NCBI GenBank assembly: GCA_002897675.1
Contig: BDSU01000034.1
Coordinates: forward strand, 1 to 64,000
DNA from: a bacterium BMS3Abin02
Lineage (GTDB): Bacteria; Actinomycetota; Acidimicrobiia; Spongiisociales; UBA4744
Length of the DNA: 64,000 nt
Reading direction: 5' to 3'
Position 1 is the stretch's first letter, and every line of letters begins with the position of its first letter. The notes beneath the pieces were generated by a model. It worked only from the letters and a program-made list of their open reading frames with translations, ran no database searches and was not told the origin of the DNA. Made by a program: the position numbers and the translations under genes. This document shows positions 55,926 through 64,000 of the stretch, piece after piece.

Positions 55926-57194
55926 TCAGCCCAGCTGACCGGAGATTGTGTCGAGCTGGATCTGCAACGTACTGAGTTGGGTCTCGGCCCAGTTGTTCAG
56001 TGTGGCGAGGGGTGCCTCGACGCCCGCATCGAGTGCGGCAACCTTTTGTTGGATCTCCTGGATGAGCAGACTCGCGGTTGTTTCGTCACCCTTTCGCAAG
56101 GCGTCCAGGTACTCCACCTGCCAGTTGTCGAGGCGAAGTGCGAGTTGTTGGGATGCCAGGAGGTGGTTCGCGAAGAAGGGCTCCCCGGGAAGTTTCTCGA
56201 CAGCCTCCTGGGTGTCCGTGACGGCGAGACCCAGCGAGACTCCGAGGGTCGCGATCTCTTGTTGTGATGCGGTTGTGACGAGCGGGGGAAGCCGGAACGC
56301 CCTCCCGAAAACGAGCCGATAGCTCAAGGCGTCGCCGAGGCGCCGCTCCAGGGTCAGGCCGATTTCGGACGCCGTCCCCATGGCACGGCGTGCCGGTGTG
56401 AGCGCTTCGAGCGGGGAACGCGAGATGAGCGGCAGTACCGAGGGGAGAGGATCAGCTGCCACCTCGAAGAGTCGGCGGGCGCTCTCGTCGAGCTTCGAGA
56501 GTGAAACGGCGGCGTCGGCCAGTTGCGTCGTGCCGGCATCGATGTCTGTGACGGTGGCGACGGTCTGTCGTGTCTCGGGTAGCTGGTTCTCAAACGCGGC
56601 CGTGGCGCTCAGGTAGGAGGTTGTTGCCGCAGCGGCGGCACGCTCGGGCATGCTGCTCGCCCAACGAATGAGGGACAAGCCCGCGAACAGCAACACGAGC
56701 GAGGCGATGACGATCGACCATCGAAAGGTCCGCGCCGACGCGGCGAGAGAGTCGAACGATTCCGGCTTCCAGTCCGCAGAGGGTGTGAAGGTCTCGGTCG
56801 CCGCCCAGAGGCGGGTGACCAGCGCCCCGGTGTCCCCGGCGGCATCGGTCGGACGTCGCATCTCTTTCAGCGCGGGAAGTCCTGGCAGAGGTTCGGGTTC
56901 GGGCTTGGGAAGGACGGCAGTGGCGGCGGGTCTCAAGGGCGGCGACTCGGAGAAGCCGAACATCTCGATCAGTGTGGAGTCGTAGGCGATCGGAGGGGAG
57001 GCAGACGCCGGTGAGGGACGAGGCCGGTCGACTGCGGGGGCGGTGACACGGCGCTGAGGGCGGGCGACGCGCCGGTTTGGTGGGGCCCGGTGCTTGCCAC
57101 CGCGGCGGCGGCCCACGGCGTGACCTTCGGGACACAATCCGCCGGGGTGGATGAGGACCTGGCGTTTACACGTTGTACAGTAGGCGTATGGCAC
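55926..57194 (-). CDS. Membrane protein with N-terminal zinc-ribbon-like motif, unknown function
   Basis: This 422-residue protein of no recognised family has C6 and C9, with C21 and H25, which could bind zinc. Residues 30-115 are basic and proline-rich, probably disordered. One transmembrane helix (about 159-178) follows, then a long helical region (180-422) that is probably outside the membrane, with many Leu/Ala heptads (for example [15 protein letters not shown]). It is divergent from dut by 47 bp. Confidence 0.7.
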   Translation of the reverse strand: MPYAYCTTCKRQVLIHPGGLCPEGHAVGRRRGGKHRAPPNRRVARPQRRVTAPAVDRPRPSPASASPPIAYDSTLIEMFGFSESPPLRPAATAVLPKPEPEPLPGLPALKEMRRPTDAAGDTGALVTRLWAATETFTPSADWKPESFDSLAASARTFRWSIVIASLVLLFAGLSLIRWASSMPERAAAAATTSYLSATAAFENQLPETRQTVATVTDIDAGTTQLADAAVSLSKLDESARRLFEVAADPLPSVLPLISRSPLEALTPARRAMGTASEIGLTLERRLGDALSYRLVFGRAFRLPPLVTTASQQEIATLGVSLGLAVTDTQEAVEKLPGEPFFANHLLASQQLALRLDNWQVEYLDALRKGDETTASLLIQEIQQKVAALDAGVEAPLATLNNWAETQLSTLQIQLDTISGQLG

Positions 57195-57241
57195 GCGACA
57201 CTCCGTTGTGCGCCTCCGCCCGCCGAAAGCCCTTACTCGCC

Positions 57242-57670
57242 ATGCAGGTTAGCTTCACGAGACTGGATAGGGAACTACCCGCGCCGCGCCGCGCCCATCC
57301 GGGAGATGCGGGGGCCGATCTGCATGCACGCGAGAGTCTGGTGCTTGCACCGGGGGAGCGGGCGGTCGTCCCGACGGGGATCGCCGTCGCCGTGCCTGAC
57401 GGCTACGCCGGCCTGGTCGTACCGCGGAGCGGGTTGGCGGCGCGCCACGGGATCGGCGTCGTGAACGGGCCTGGTCTGATCGATGCCGGCTACCGGGGTG
57501 AGGTGAAGATCATTGTGATCAACCACGGCTCGGAGCCGCTCGAGATCGAACGGGGAGAGCGGATCGCACAGCTCGTGATCGTGCCGGTCTACATCGGAGA
57601 ATTCGTGGAGGTTGACGAGCTTCCCGGGACGAAACGAGGCGATGGAGGCTTTGGTTCGACAGGGCGGTGA
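57242..57670 (+). CDS. dut: dUTP diphosphatase
   Basis: This 142-residue trimeric dUTPase turns dUTP into dUMP, keeping uracil out of DNA and supplying dTMP precursors. Motifs in order: [41 protein letters not shown] and the C-terminal arm [10 protein letters not shown]. The ATG at 57242 gives the standard N-terminus MQVSFTRLD. Its end lies 32 bp before tRNA-Gly. Confidence 0.94.
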   Translation: MQVSFTRLDRELPAPRRAHPGDAGADLHARESLVLAPGERAVVPTGIAVAVPDGYAGLVVPRSGLAARHGIGVVNGPGLIDAGYRGEVKIIVINHGSEPLEIERGERIAQLVIVPVYIGEFVEVDELPGTKRGDGGFGSTGR

Positions 57671-57702
57671 CGGCTTATGGAACCGCTACACTACCGGCCC
57701 AC

Positions 57703-57775
57703 GCGGAAGTAGCTCAGTTGGTAGAGCGCAACCTTGCCAAGGTTGAGGTCGCGGGTTCGAGCCCCGTCTTCCGCT
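57703..57775 (+). tRNA. tRNA-Gly (anticodon GCC)
   Basis: A 73-nt cloverleaf: 7-bp acceptor GCGGAAG/CTTCCGC, D-arm GCTC/GAGC, anticodon loop CTTGCCAA with GCC, and T-arm GCGGG-TTCGAGC-CCCGT. The 3' CCA is not encoded. Confidence 0.92.
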
Positions 57776-57814
57776 CCCGTGGGGCGGCGAGAGTTACTCC
57801 CGGCTGTGAGGTGC

Positions 57815-57886
57815 GGCGACGTGGCCGAGTGGTTTAGGCACGGGTCTGCAAAACCCGGTACACCGGTTCGATTCCGGTCGTCGCCT
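57815..57886 (+). tRNA. tRNA-Cys (anticodon GCA)
   Basis: A 72-nt cloverleaf: acceptor GGCGACG/CGTCGCC, anticodon loop TCTGCAAA with GCA, and T-arm CCGG-TTCGATT-CCGG. The 3' CCA is not encoded. Confidence 0.92.
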
Positions 57887-57926
57887 CGAGGGGGCCCCGC
57901 AGGCGCGGGGGTATACTTGCCGGCAC

Positions 57927-58001
57927 GGGCGCTTAGCTCAGGGGGAGAGCGCTTCCCTGACGCGGAAGAGGTCAGAGGTTCAAATCCTCTAGCGCCCACC
58001 A
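57927..58001 (+). tRNA. tRNA-Val (anticodon GAC), with encoded CCA; attachment site
   Basis: The cloverleaf has acceptor GGGCGCT/AGCGCCC, anticodon loop CTGACGC with GAC and T-arm AGAGG-TTCAAAT-CCTCT, plus a genomic CCA at 57999-58001, unlike its two neighbours. A degraded copy of its 3' half lies at 58876-58924 beyond integrase and excisionase remnants, which marks this tRNA as the att site of an integrative element. Confidence 0.9.
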
Positions 58002-58002
58002 G

Positions 58003-58028
58003 AAAACCCCCGTGTTTACGGGGGTTTT
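58003..58028 (+). terminator. Rho-independent terminator after tRNA-Val
   Basis: A perfect 11-bp stem (AAAACCCCCGT / ACGGGGGTTTT) with a GTTT loop follows the encoded CCA by 1 nt. It should end the three-tRNA transcript, and also works from the other side because the arms carry both A- and T-tracts. Confidence 0.88.
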
Positions 58029-58089
58029 CGCTATGGGGAGTCGAAGGCGAGGAGCTCAGGGCGCGCTCAGGGCGCGGAGAGGGCGCGGC

Positions 58090-58362
58090 AGCTTCGTCCA
58101 GTCGGTCGGCAACGTCCCGGCCGAGGCCTTCGAAGAGATGTCCGTAGATGTCCAACGTTGTGCGGATGGATGCGTGTCCGAGTCGGGTCTGGATCACCTC
58201 GGGATGCTCTCTTTGGGCAATGAGCAGCGCGGCGTGCGTGTGCCTCACCCCGGCGCGGACGATCTGCTCGTTGGTGTGCAACAGGACGGCCAACTGTTTG
58301 GTGTCGAGCACCGCCGGCACCTCCGGATACCAACGTTCATAGTCGATGGTCCCGCCTGTCAC
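58090..58362 (-). pseudogene. Integrase remnant: HTH-like start joined to tyrosine-recombinase C-terminus
   Basis: A minus-strand frame starting at GTG 58362 reads a short HTH-like N-terminus (LDTKQLAVLLHTNEQIVR, residues 19-36). It passes directly into the C-terminal catalytic end of a phage-type integrase: RHTHAALLIAQREHP...RLGHASIRTTLDIYGH, with the His-x-x-Arg region and catalytic Tyr. The core domain (about 250 residues) is missing, so the protein cannot recombine DNA. The frame has no stop and continues antisense through the three tRNA genes to 57691. That part is surely not meaningful protein. GTGA overlap with the excisionase gene. Confidence 0.65.
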
Positions 58363-58628
58363 GTCTCGTCGCCTTGCGTATTGTCGCGAAGGTCTCCATC
58401 CTCGCTCTCCGGTTCGTCGGGTTCGACCGGTTTCATCGCGGCGATCACCTCATCACGAAAGAAGCGGAACTGCCGGCCCCAGCGGAGCGCCGGCAGTTCC
58501 CGACGATGGACCTTGTCGCGCACATCACCGATGGTGCAGTGCATCATCTCCGCTACGAGGGCGGTAGTGAGGATGGGCGGATACAGCTTTCTCAGCTCGT
58601 CTGCGGGGTCGGGGATGTTCATTATCAC
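58359..58628 (-). CDS. Excisionase-like HTH protein of the decayed element
   Basis: This 89-residue DNA-binding protein has a MerR/excisionase-type winged HTH (about 17-66, LVAEMMHCTIGDVRDKV then LRWGRQFRFFRDEV). It overlaps the integrase remnant by 4 nt (GTGA), the usual xis-int arrangement. It appears intact but its integrase partner is broken. Confidence 0.65.
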   Translation of the reverse strand: MIMNIPDPADELRKLYPPILTTALVAEMMHCTIGDVRDKVHRRELPALRWGRQFRFFRDEVIAAMKPVEPDEPESEDGDLRDNTQGDET

Positions 58629-59272
58629 CTGACGCTACGCAACGTTGCGACAGTGGGGAACGCTCTTGGTATTTGGGGTGTCGGATTCCGGGTAGCGTCG
58701 ATCCAGATGAGGACCTTGGAATAACCGTACTCTCTGGTGGATGAGGGAGGCCGAGGGCGCGGAGAGGGCGCGCTAGGTCGAGAATGGATGGGAAGTACTG
58801 CGAACCAACGAGACACAAAAGCCCAGGTAGCGGTACGTGTCGCTCCCGAAGTGGGAGGTTCCAAAAGGGTCTGTTCTTCCCTGACGCGTAAGAGGTCAGT
58901 GGTTCAGACCCTTTGGCGCCCGCCGTCGAAATCCCCTCGTCACACAAGGGGACTTCATCTGTCCGGAGGGAAGTTGGTGATTTCCGGCCCACGGTGGGCC
59001 ACGCGCGCGTCCCTCTTGAGGGTGGCGACTCGCTGGGTGATCGTCTCCGTTCGGCTTGGCACGCGGCGAGGCGCCGCTACTGCCTTGGGCATGGAGGGAT
59101 TGCGGGGCGGGTGCCACCAGTCATGTTCCGGGGCAGGACCTGTAATCCCCGGCCGGAAAGGCCTTTTCCACAGGATTCTGTTCTGCACCACAAGATTCCG
59201 CGCGAGAAGAGAACACCCACCGCTAGCCGGACTGTGCGAACGGTCGGGAGCGGGAGCTACCCTCACCTGGTG
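58629..59272. other. 644-bp region with decayed attachment site and no gene
   Basis: The left part is the presumed promoter side of the excisionase gene. 58876-58924 is the degraded tRNA-Val copy, followed by a weak TCCCCT/AGGGGA hairpin (58932-58952) in the same place where the true tRNA has its terminator. The remainder up to the glycosyltransferase start (59273) shows no recognisable gene. Confidence 0.5.
58876..58924 (+). repeat. Degraded tRNA-Val copy (candidate attR)
   Basis: Forty-two of 49 bases match 57952-58000 of tRNA-Val, from the anticodon stem to the acceptor end. Substitutions break the anticodon and T stems, so it is not a functional tRNA. In the usual logic of tRNA-integrated elements this is the distal attachment site; about 0.9 kb now separates the two copies. 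Confidence 0.65.
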
Positions 59273-60349
59273 ATGTCGTCTCCGTCCATCGCATCCAACC
59301 AGCTTCGGGTGGCAGTGCTCGCCCCGATCTCCTGGAGGGTGCCCCCGCGCCGCTACGGGCCATGGGAGCAGTTCGTTTCCCTTCTCACCGAGGGGCTTGT
59401 CAGCCGGGGAGTCGACGTTACCCTGTTTGCCACGGCCGATTCGGTGACCGGGGCGCGCTTGGTGGGTACAGCTCCGACCGGATACTCCGAAGATGCAAGG
59501 TTGGATCCCAAGGTATGGGAGAGCCTGCACATCTCGGCGGTTTTCGAGCAGGCTGAAGAGTTCGATCTGATCCACAACAGCTTCGATTTCTTGCCGCTCA
59601 CCTACAGCGGTCTGGTTGATACACCGGTTATCACCACTATTCACGGGTTCTCCTCTGAGCGAATCTTGCCCGTCTACGAGAAGTACAACGATCGCGGCTA
59701 CTACGTGGCCATCAGTGATGCGGACCGACATGAGAAACTCGACTACGTCGCAACGATCTACCATGGCATCGACATGCAGGCGTTTGTGGTGCGTCCGTGG
59801 TCGGGCGACTACTTGTTGTTCTTCGGGAGGATCCATCCCGACAAGGGAACCGCCGTGGCCATCGAGGTGGCCGAACGGGCCGGCATGCCACTGACTATCG
59901 CCGGGATCATCCAGGACGATGACTACTTCGATCGGTTCGTGCGACCCCGGGTGGATGGAAAGCAGGTCACGTACATCGGTCCGGTGGGTCCCGAAACGCG
60001 CAGCGACCTGCTGGGCGGTGCCCGGGCACTCCTGCACCTGATCGACTTCGACGAGCCATTCGGTTTCAGCGTCGTAGAGGCGATGGCCTGCGGGACACCA
60101 GTGATCGCCTACGCACGGGGATCGATGCCGGAGCTCATTCGTGAGCGTGAGAGCGGCTTCCTTGTGAGCTCCGTCGACGAGGCCGTCGCAGCCGTGGACG
60201 CCTCGGGTCGCCTGGACCGGATGGCGGTGCGCGCTTCGGTCGAGCATCGTTTCGACGTGAACCGGATGGTCGACGAGTACCTGGCGGCCTATCGGCTCGT
60301 CGTTGGGAACCACTGCGCGGGACAGACCAAAGGAAGCAATGTGCGCTGA
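59273..60349 (+). CDS. GT4-family glycosyltransferase
   Basis: This 358-residue GT-B fold glycosyltransferase has a first Rossmann domain (residues 10-170, with VAVLAPISW and the HNSFDFLPL region). In the second domain FFGRIHPDKGT binds the sugar nucleotide diphosphate, and the EPFGFSVVEAMACGTPV E-x7-E motif is family-typical. Donor is likely a GDP- or UDP-sugar. It is the first gene of a glycan cluster with GH5-like and GH130 enzymes. ATG 59273 or GTG 59270; the ribosome site is weak. Confidence 0.88.
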   Translation: MSSPSIASNQLRVAVLAPISWRVPPRRYGPWEQFVSLLTEGLVSRGVDVTLFATADSVTGARLVGTAPTGYSEDARLDPKVWESLHISAVFEQAEEFDLIHNSFDFLPLTYSGLVDTPVITTIHGFSSERILPVYEKYNDRGYYVAISDADRHEKLDYVATIYHGIDMQAFVVRPWSGDYLLFFGRIHPDKGTAVAIEVAERAGMPLTIAGIIQDDDYFDRFVRPRVDGKQVTYIGPVGPETRSDLLGGARALLHLIDFDEPFGFSVVEAMACGTPVIAYARGSMPELIRERESGFLVSSVDEAVAAVDASGRLDRMAVRASVEHRFDVNRMVDEYLAAYRLVVGNHCAGQTKGSNVR

Positions 60350-61580
60350 CCACTACCGGCCTGATCGGACCGAACGGTTTCGACTGGGCGTCAACTACTG
60401 GCCTGCACGCACCGCGATGGAGTGGTGGACAAACTTCGACGTCGCGGAGGTCGGCACCGACTTCGCACGGATCGCCGGCGCCGGCTTCGACTCGGTACGG
60501 GTGTTCCTGACCTGGGAGGATTTCCAGCCGGCCGTGAGGAAGGTGGACACACGGATGCTCGGTCGGCTCATCACTGTGATGGATCTGGCCGGAGGGGAAG
60601 GCCTGACTGTCATGCCCACTCTCTTCACCGGTCACATGAGCGGAGTGAACTGGATCCCGGCGTGGGCGCTTGGAGGGTCGGATGTCGGCAATCGTTTCCG
60701 GGTCGTGTCCGGCGGAAGGCTCACCAGAGCCGGTTTGCGAAACTGGTACACGGATTCGCAGGTTGGTGAGGCACAGGCGTTGCTGGCAGGAGAGGCGGCT
60801 GCCGCGCTGGCCGGCCACGATGCCGTTTTGGCGTGGGATCTCGGCAACGAGAACTCGAATTGCGTGATACCGTCGAGCCGCTCGTCGGCTCGGGACTGGT
60901 TACAGCGGATGACCGCGGCGATCCGCATGGCCGATCCGGCGGTTCTCATCACCATCGGCCTGCACATGGAAGACTTGGAAGAGGACCGCAGGCTCGGTCC
61001 GGGAGAAGCTGCGGAGGTGTGCGACTTCCTCACCATGCACGGCTACCCCGTCTACGCCCGCTGGGCGGAGAGTCCCACGGATGAGAACGTGTTGCCCTTC
61101 CTGGGCCACCTGACCCGCTGGCTGGGAAAGGGCCATGACGTTCTCTTCTCAGAATTCGGTTTGCCAACTTACCGTCGGGCCGACCCTGACGGGGAGCGAG
61201 CCCGCCGCGAGAGCGCGTGCGCACTCGTCGAAGAGCAGGAAGCGGCCGCTTACACGAAACGTGCCCTGTCCGCCCTCCACGAAGCCGGATGCATCGGTGC
61301 CATGCTGTGGTGTTACTCGGATTACGCCCCGGCTATCTGGGCCAAACCGCCCCTCGACGTTGCGGTGCACGAGCGTTCGTTCGGACTGTGGCGAGCCGAC
61401 GGATCACCCAAGCCGTCCGTGAAAGTCGTGGAGGCGTTCGTCGACGCTGACAAGGTCGTCGGGCCTGACGACTGCGAGTGGATCGATATCCAACCGGACG
61501 AGTTCTACGCGACGCCTGGTGTGCACCTAGCGCGTCTCTACCGCCGCTATCGGACGAGTGGGGTGACTACTTCTCCGTGA
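60339..61580 (+). CDS. Glycoside hydrolase of clan A (GH5-like)
   Basis: This 413-residue (beta/alpha)8 glycosidase has the acid/base in WDLGNENSN (E171) and nucleophile in LFSEFGLPT (E272), the paired glutamates of retaining clan-A enzymes, with LGVNYWPAR opening the barrel. No signal peptide, so it is cytosolic. AAAGGAAG precedes the ATG at 60339, which overlaps the glycosyltransferase end by 11 nt. It is most similar in layout to GH5 mannosidase/cellulase-type proteins. The exact substrate is unknown. Confidence 0.82.
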   Translation: MCADHYRPDRTERFRLGVNYWPARTAMEWWTNFDVAEVGTDFARIAGAGFDSVRVFLTWEDFQPAVRKVDTRMLGRLITVMDLAGGEGLTVMPTLFTGHMSGVNWIPAWALGGSDVGNRFRVVSGGRLTRAGLRNWYTDSQVGEAQALLAGEAAAALAGHDAVLAWDLGNENSNCVIPSSRSSARDWLQRMTAAIRMADPAVLITIGLHMEDLEEDRRLGPGEAAEVCDFLTMHGYPVYARWAESPTDENVLPFLGHLTRWLGKGHDVLFSEFGLPTYRRADPDGERARRESACALVEEQEAAAYTKRALSALHEAGCIGAMLWCYSDYAPAIWAKPPLDVAVHERSFGLWRADGSPKPSVKVVEAFVDADKVVGPDDCEWIDIQPDEFYATPGVHLARLYRRYRTSGVTTSP

Positions 61581-63039
61581 GCCGGGTGAGGAGATCGTCG
61601 AGCGACACCGTAGCTATGCCGGCTCCGATGTCCGAGAACCCGTAGGGAAGCACGAGGTCGTTGCCGTGGATCATGCTGCCGCACGAGTACACGACGTTGG
61701 GCACATACCCGTCGCGTTCGTCCTCATTAGGTTCTAGCAGTGGCTCATCCAGATGGCCGATGACCCGGTAGGGATCTTCTGTGTCGAGAAGGATGGCGCC
61801 CATGACGTAACGGCGAAGAGGCCCCACTCCATGGGTGATCACCAACCATCCGGCCTCGGTCTCGAGCGGTGAACCGCAGTTGCCGAGTTGCATGAGCTCC
61901 CACGGGCGCTCGGGTTCCTGGATTTTCTCGGTCTCGAACCAGAACCGTACGTGGTCCGACATCATGAGATAGTTGTTCTCGTTGTCCTGTCGGGCCAGGG
62001 CCGCGTAGCGACCGTCGATCATCCGAGGAAAGAGCGCAATGCCCTTGTTCTGGGCGCTGGGCCCGTTGAGGGTGGCGATCCGGAACGAGACAAAGTCCGA
62101 TGTCTCGATGAGTTGTGGCAAAATCTGGAAGCCATTGAAGGCCGTGTAGGTCCCGTAGTAGATCACTGAGCCATCGACGTTCGTGAACCGGACGAAACGA
62201 GCGTCTTCCATGCCGTGGCTCTCGGTTGGCCCGGCCGGAAAAAGCACTCGTTCCGAGATCTGCGACTCCGTGGCAAATGTGCTCTCGTAGTTCGAGGCGG
62301 CCAGCCAGTGGATGGTTCTCGTCGTCAGCGCCGAGATCGACCGTTCGATCCCCTGCCGGTCGAGATCCTGAATGGCGGCCTCGAGCTTCTCGAGCGTGAA
62401 ATGCAAAGGGAGCGCGTTGAAGAGGCGCCTTGCGATCTCGTTGAATGCACCCAACTCCGTCAGTTTCGTGCAGAAGACCTCGTTGTCGTAGGTCGCGGAG
62501 CGGCGGTCTGCGGTCGTTGCGTAGCGGCTGGGCAGGTCGATGGTGATGTCTGTTTGCGAGTCGATCACGCCCGAGCGGAACTCGATGGAGGAGACATGAC
62601 CCTCGCCGATCGCCCGCAAGCTCATCACAAAACGTTGCTCTCCGGGGCTGAGGCCGGATTGGTCAGGGGCCGGGACGAGCGACGGGTTGCCGAGGGCTGT
62701 CGCTTCGATCGAGTACTCGTGAGTGAAATAGGCACCGACGAGGTGCCGGCGTTCCAGGGACAGCCCGTCCGGGTTGTCGATGTGGTGGGCCACGATGTCG
62801 AAGTTCCGCTCGAAGACGGCGGTCAGGTCCCTGTGTCGGTATGCGAACCGATCCTGCGTGGCCCTGAGAGTTGACCCCACCTCGGCTTCCGGCATGGCCA
62901 GGATCCGGTCGATGACGAGCGCAGCTCGTGATTGCCCGTCTGGAAAGATGCGCTCGCCGGGTAGGAATGGCTTCGTGATGACGCGAGTCGAGTCGGGGGT
63001 GAAGCGCACCGCTGTTCGCGTGACGGGAATTTGGTTCAT
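61567..63039 (-). CDS. GH130 family mannoside phosphorylase/hydrolase
   Basis: This 490-residue five-bladed beta-propeller of family GH130 acts on beta-mannosides (phosphorolysis or hydrolysis of beta-1,2- or beta-1,4-mannosyl bonds). Clear landmarks are HGMEDARFVRF, YYGTYTAFNG, KGIALFPRMIDGRYAALARQD and GNCGSPLETEAGWLV. The N-terminal extension of about 190 residues places it with the long GH130 members. Converges with the GH5-like gene, overlapping at the ends by 14 nt. Together they point to beta-mannan-type glycan turnover. Confidence 0.88.
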   Translation of the reverse strand: MNQIPVTRTAVRFTPDSTRVITKPFLPGERIFPDGQSRAALVIDRILAMPEAEVGSTLRATQDRFAYRHRDLTAVFERNFDIVAHHIDNPDGLSLERRHLVGAYFTHEYSIEATALGNPSLVPAPDQSGLSPGEQRFVMSLRAIGEGHVSSIEFRSGVIDSQTDITIDLPSRYATTADRRSATYDNEVFCTKLTELGAFNEIARRLFNALPLHFTLEKLEAAIQDLDRQGIERSISALTTRTIHWLAASNYESTFATESQISERVLFPAGPTESHGMEDARFVRFTNVDGSVIYYGTYTAFNGFQILPQLIETSDFVSFRIATLNGPSAQNKGIALFPRMIDGRYAALARQDNENNYLMMSDHVRFWFETEKIQEPERPWELMQLGNCGSPLETEAGWLVITHGVGPLRRYVMGAILLDTEDPYRVIGHLDEPLLEPNEDERDGYVPNVVYSCGSMIHGNDLVLPYGFSDIGAGIATVSLDDLLTRLTEK

Positions 63040-63104
63040 GTGGTGGCTTGCATGCTTCTGAAGATCCGCGTCATCTACCGAGGATAGAAACGCGAAAACA
63101 AAGC

Positions 63105-64000
63105 CTAGGCGACCGGGACGATCAAGTCACGGATCCTGCACGCGCCGCGTTTTGATCCATCGATCAGTTCCGCTTGTTGAAGCGCGGTCAGGGCGGCCAG
63201 TGTCGACTCGGCTCCCTGGTTCAGGTTGATGTGATCGGGACCCAGGCCATCCGCGCATCCCCCGGTTTGCGGGTCGTAGAGAACGGCGCCGGTGTCGTTG
63301 TCACCCACAAACCAGCGAGCCGCACGCTCAACCTGGTCCCTCCATCGATCGCCGCCCGTGAGCGACCACGCCCGGCTGCACGCGTCGGCCATGGCGGCCG
63401 CTTCCACCGGCTGCTGGTCGAATCCCGGCCGGGGTTCACCCGGTGCCCAACCACCCACCGGGGTGAAGCTGAAGTGGCCATCGAGCATTTCCGTGGACAC
63501 CAACCACTCGAGCAGGTGAAGGCCGGTATCGACGAGGCGGTCGTCGGGAAGGAGTGTGCCGGCAGCCAGAAGAGCTTCTGGGATACGGGCATTGTCGTAG
63601 GCGAGCCGCTCTTCCGGCCACGGCCAACGAGCATCATCGCGCACGAGGAGGTGCCCGGAACACTGCTCCAGAATGTGCCGAGCGCGACGATGGTCGGGAG
63701 ATGAGAGCAACACCTCGGTTGCCCCCAGTACCGCAAACGCGTTCGCGCGTGGAAAGGGCGAGTGGAAGTCTCGTTGCCTGTCGAACATGTCCAGCCCAGC
63801 TTCACGCATCCAGGATGCCGGACCGTTGCGAGCGATCGAACCCAGTGCCCAGAGCGCCCGTCCTTGGGAGTCGTCCGATCCGATCTCGTCCTTCCAGGAC
63901 CCGTCGGAGCTGCGCCGGTTGTGGAAGCCGCCATCGGGCAGTTGAGCGTGATGAAGGAACGTCAGATAGGTCTCTGCCAGCGCGACGAGATCATGAGACG
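63105..64000 (-). CDS. Six-hairpin (alpha/alpha)6-type protein, C-terminal part (cut by window edge)
   Basis: The frame is open to the right edge and gives about 297 C-terminal residues. Repeated Leu/Ala-rich helices with aromatic loops (DGGFHNRRSSDGSW, DDSQGRALWALG, DGHFSFTPVGGW, EAAAMADAC) fit an (alpha/alpha)6 toroid as in GH127/epimerase/uronyl-hydrolase-like folds. It lies in the same orientation as GH130, 65 bp upstream, so co-transcription is likely. Family not assigned. Often such domains follow a glycosyltransferase in the same polypeptide. Confidence 0.65.
   Translation of the reverse strand, partial: SHDLVALAETYLTFLHHAQLPDGGFHNRRSSDGSWKDEIGSDDSQGRALWALGSIARNGPASWMREAGLDMFDRQRDFHSPFPRANAFAVLGATEVLLSSPDHRRARHILEQCSGHLLVRDDARWPWPEERLAYDNARIPEALLAAGTLLPDDRLVDTGLHLLEWLVSTEMLDGHFSFTPVGGWAPGEPRPGFDQQPVEAAAMADACSRAWSLTGGDRWRDQVERAARWFVGDNDTGAVLYDPQTGGCADGLGPDHINLNQGAESTLAALTALQQAELIDGSKRGACRIRDLIVPVA

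Noticed and set aside
57691-58089. Extension of the integrase remnant antisense through tRNA-Val, Cys and Gly
   Set aside because: The GARGFEPLTSSASG-type sequence is the well-known antisense translation of tRNA genes and has no protein meaning.

Overview
The window is about 64 kb of GC-rich chromosomal DNA from a high-GC Gram-positive bacterium, most likely an actinobacterium of the Acidimicrobiia type (inference). The evidence is the gene order cinA-recA-rny-miaB-miaA-dapF-hflX-lexA-nrdR, a DnaE2 mutasome polymerase, actinobacterial-style LexA boxes (GAAC-N4-GTTC), DUF4032 and maleylpyruvate-isomerase-fold proteins, and frequent GTG/TTG starts with 4-nt ATGA/GTGA overlaps. No rRNA, CRISPR array or intact transposase is visible.

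Layout. 1-3.1 kb: edge fragment, two PlsC-type acyltransferases, an SGNH hydrolase and a PEBP-like lipoprotein (minus strand). 3.3-6.6 kb: SOS-controlled dnaE2. 6.7-9.8 kb: YhhN-type membrane protein, an AroQ dehydratase fused to an alpha/beta hydrolase, a small membrane protein and a lipoate-ligase-like protein. 9.9-14.1 kb: a repeat-containing exported protein, an alpha-oxoamine synthase and a membrane histidine kinase. 14.6-18.1 kb: a sulfur-handling operon (HTH-PocR regulator, SQR-like flavoprotein, DUF1641, TusE/DsrC-like carrier, DsrE2-like protein). 18.4-23.6 kb: stress protein, flavin reductase, SDR, DUF4032, DUF971, HD-GYP and a possible nuclease-fold protein. 23.6-30.9 kb: a long minus-strand run (enoyl-CoA hydratase, BtpA, MDMPI-fold, LOG, CobS-like AAA, CobT-like VWA, rhomboid). 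31-39.7 kb: M16 peptidase, dapB, cyclophilin, thioredoxin-TPR, dapA, RNase J, FtsK. 39.7-44 kb: SLH/M23-like protein, long-chain acyl-CoA ligase, an E2 acyltransferase relic and an SDR. 44-57.7 kb: housekeeping series rimO, cinA, thpR, recA, rny, miaB, miaA, dapF, hflX, lexA, LysM gene, nrdR, a membrane protein and dut. 57.7-59 kb: tRNA-Gly, tRNA-Cys and tRNA-Val followed by a decayed integrative element. 59.3-64 kb: glycan cluster (GT4, GH5-like, GH130, six-hairpin protein running off the edge).

How genes work together. LexA boxes mark dnaE2, recA, lexA and the LysM gene as one DNA-damage regulon in which the LysM protein is a plausible division inhibitor. dapB, dapA and dapF supply meso-diaminopimelate and lysine. 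rimO, miaB, miaA, rny, RNase J and thpR handle RNA and ribosome modification and turnover. The sulfur operon looks like a sulfide-oxidising flavoprotein feeding a persulfide relay. The most unusual items are the AroQ-hydrolase fusion, the PocR-linked sulfur relay, the CobS/CobT-like pair with altered Walker motifs, the alpha-oxoamine synthase/membrane kinase pair, the LysM SOS gene and the tRNA-Val-attached element.
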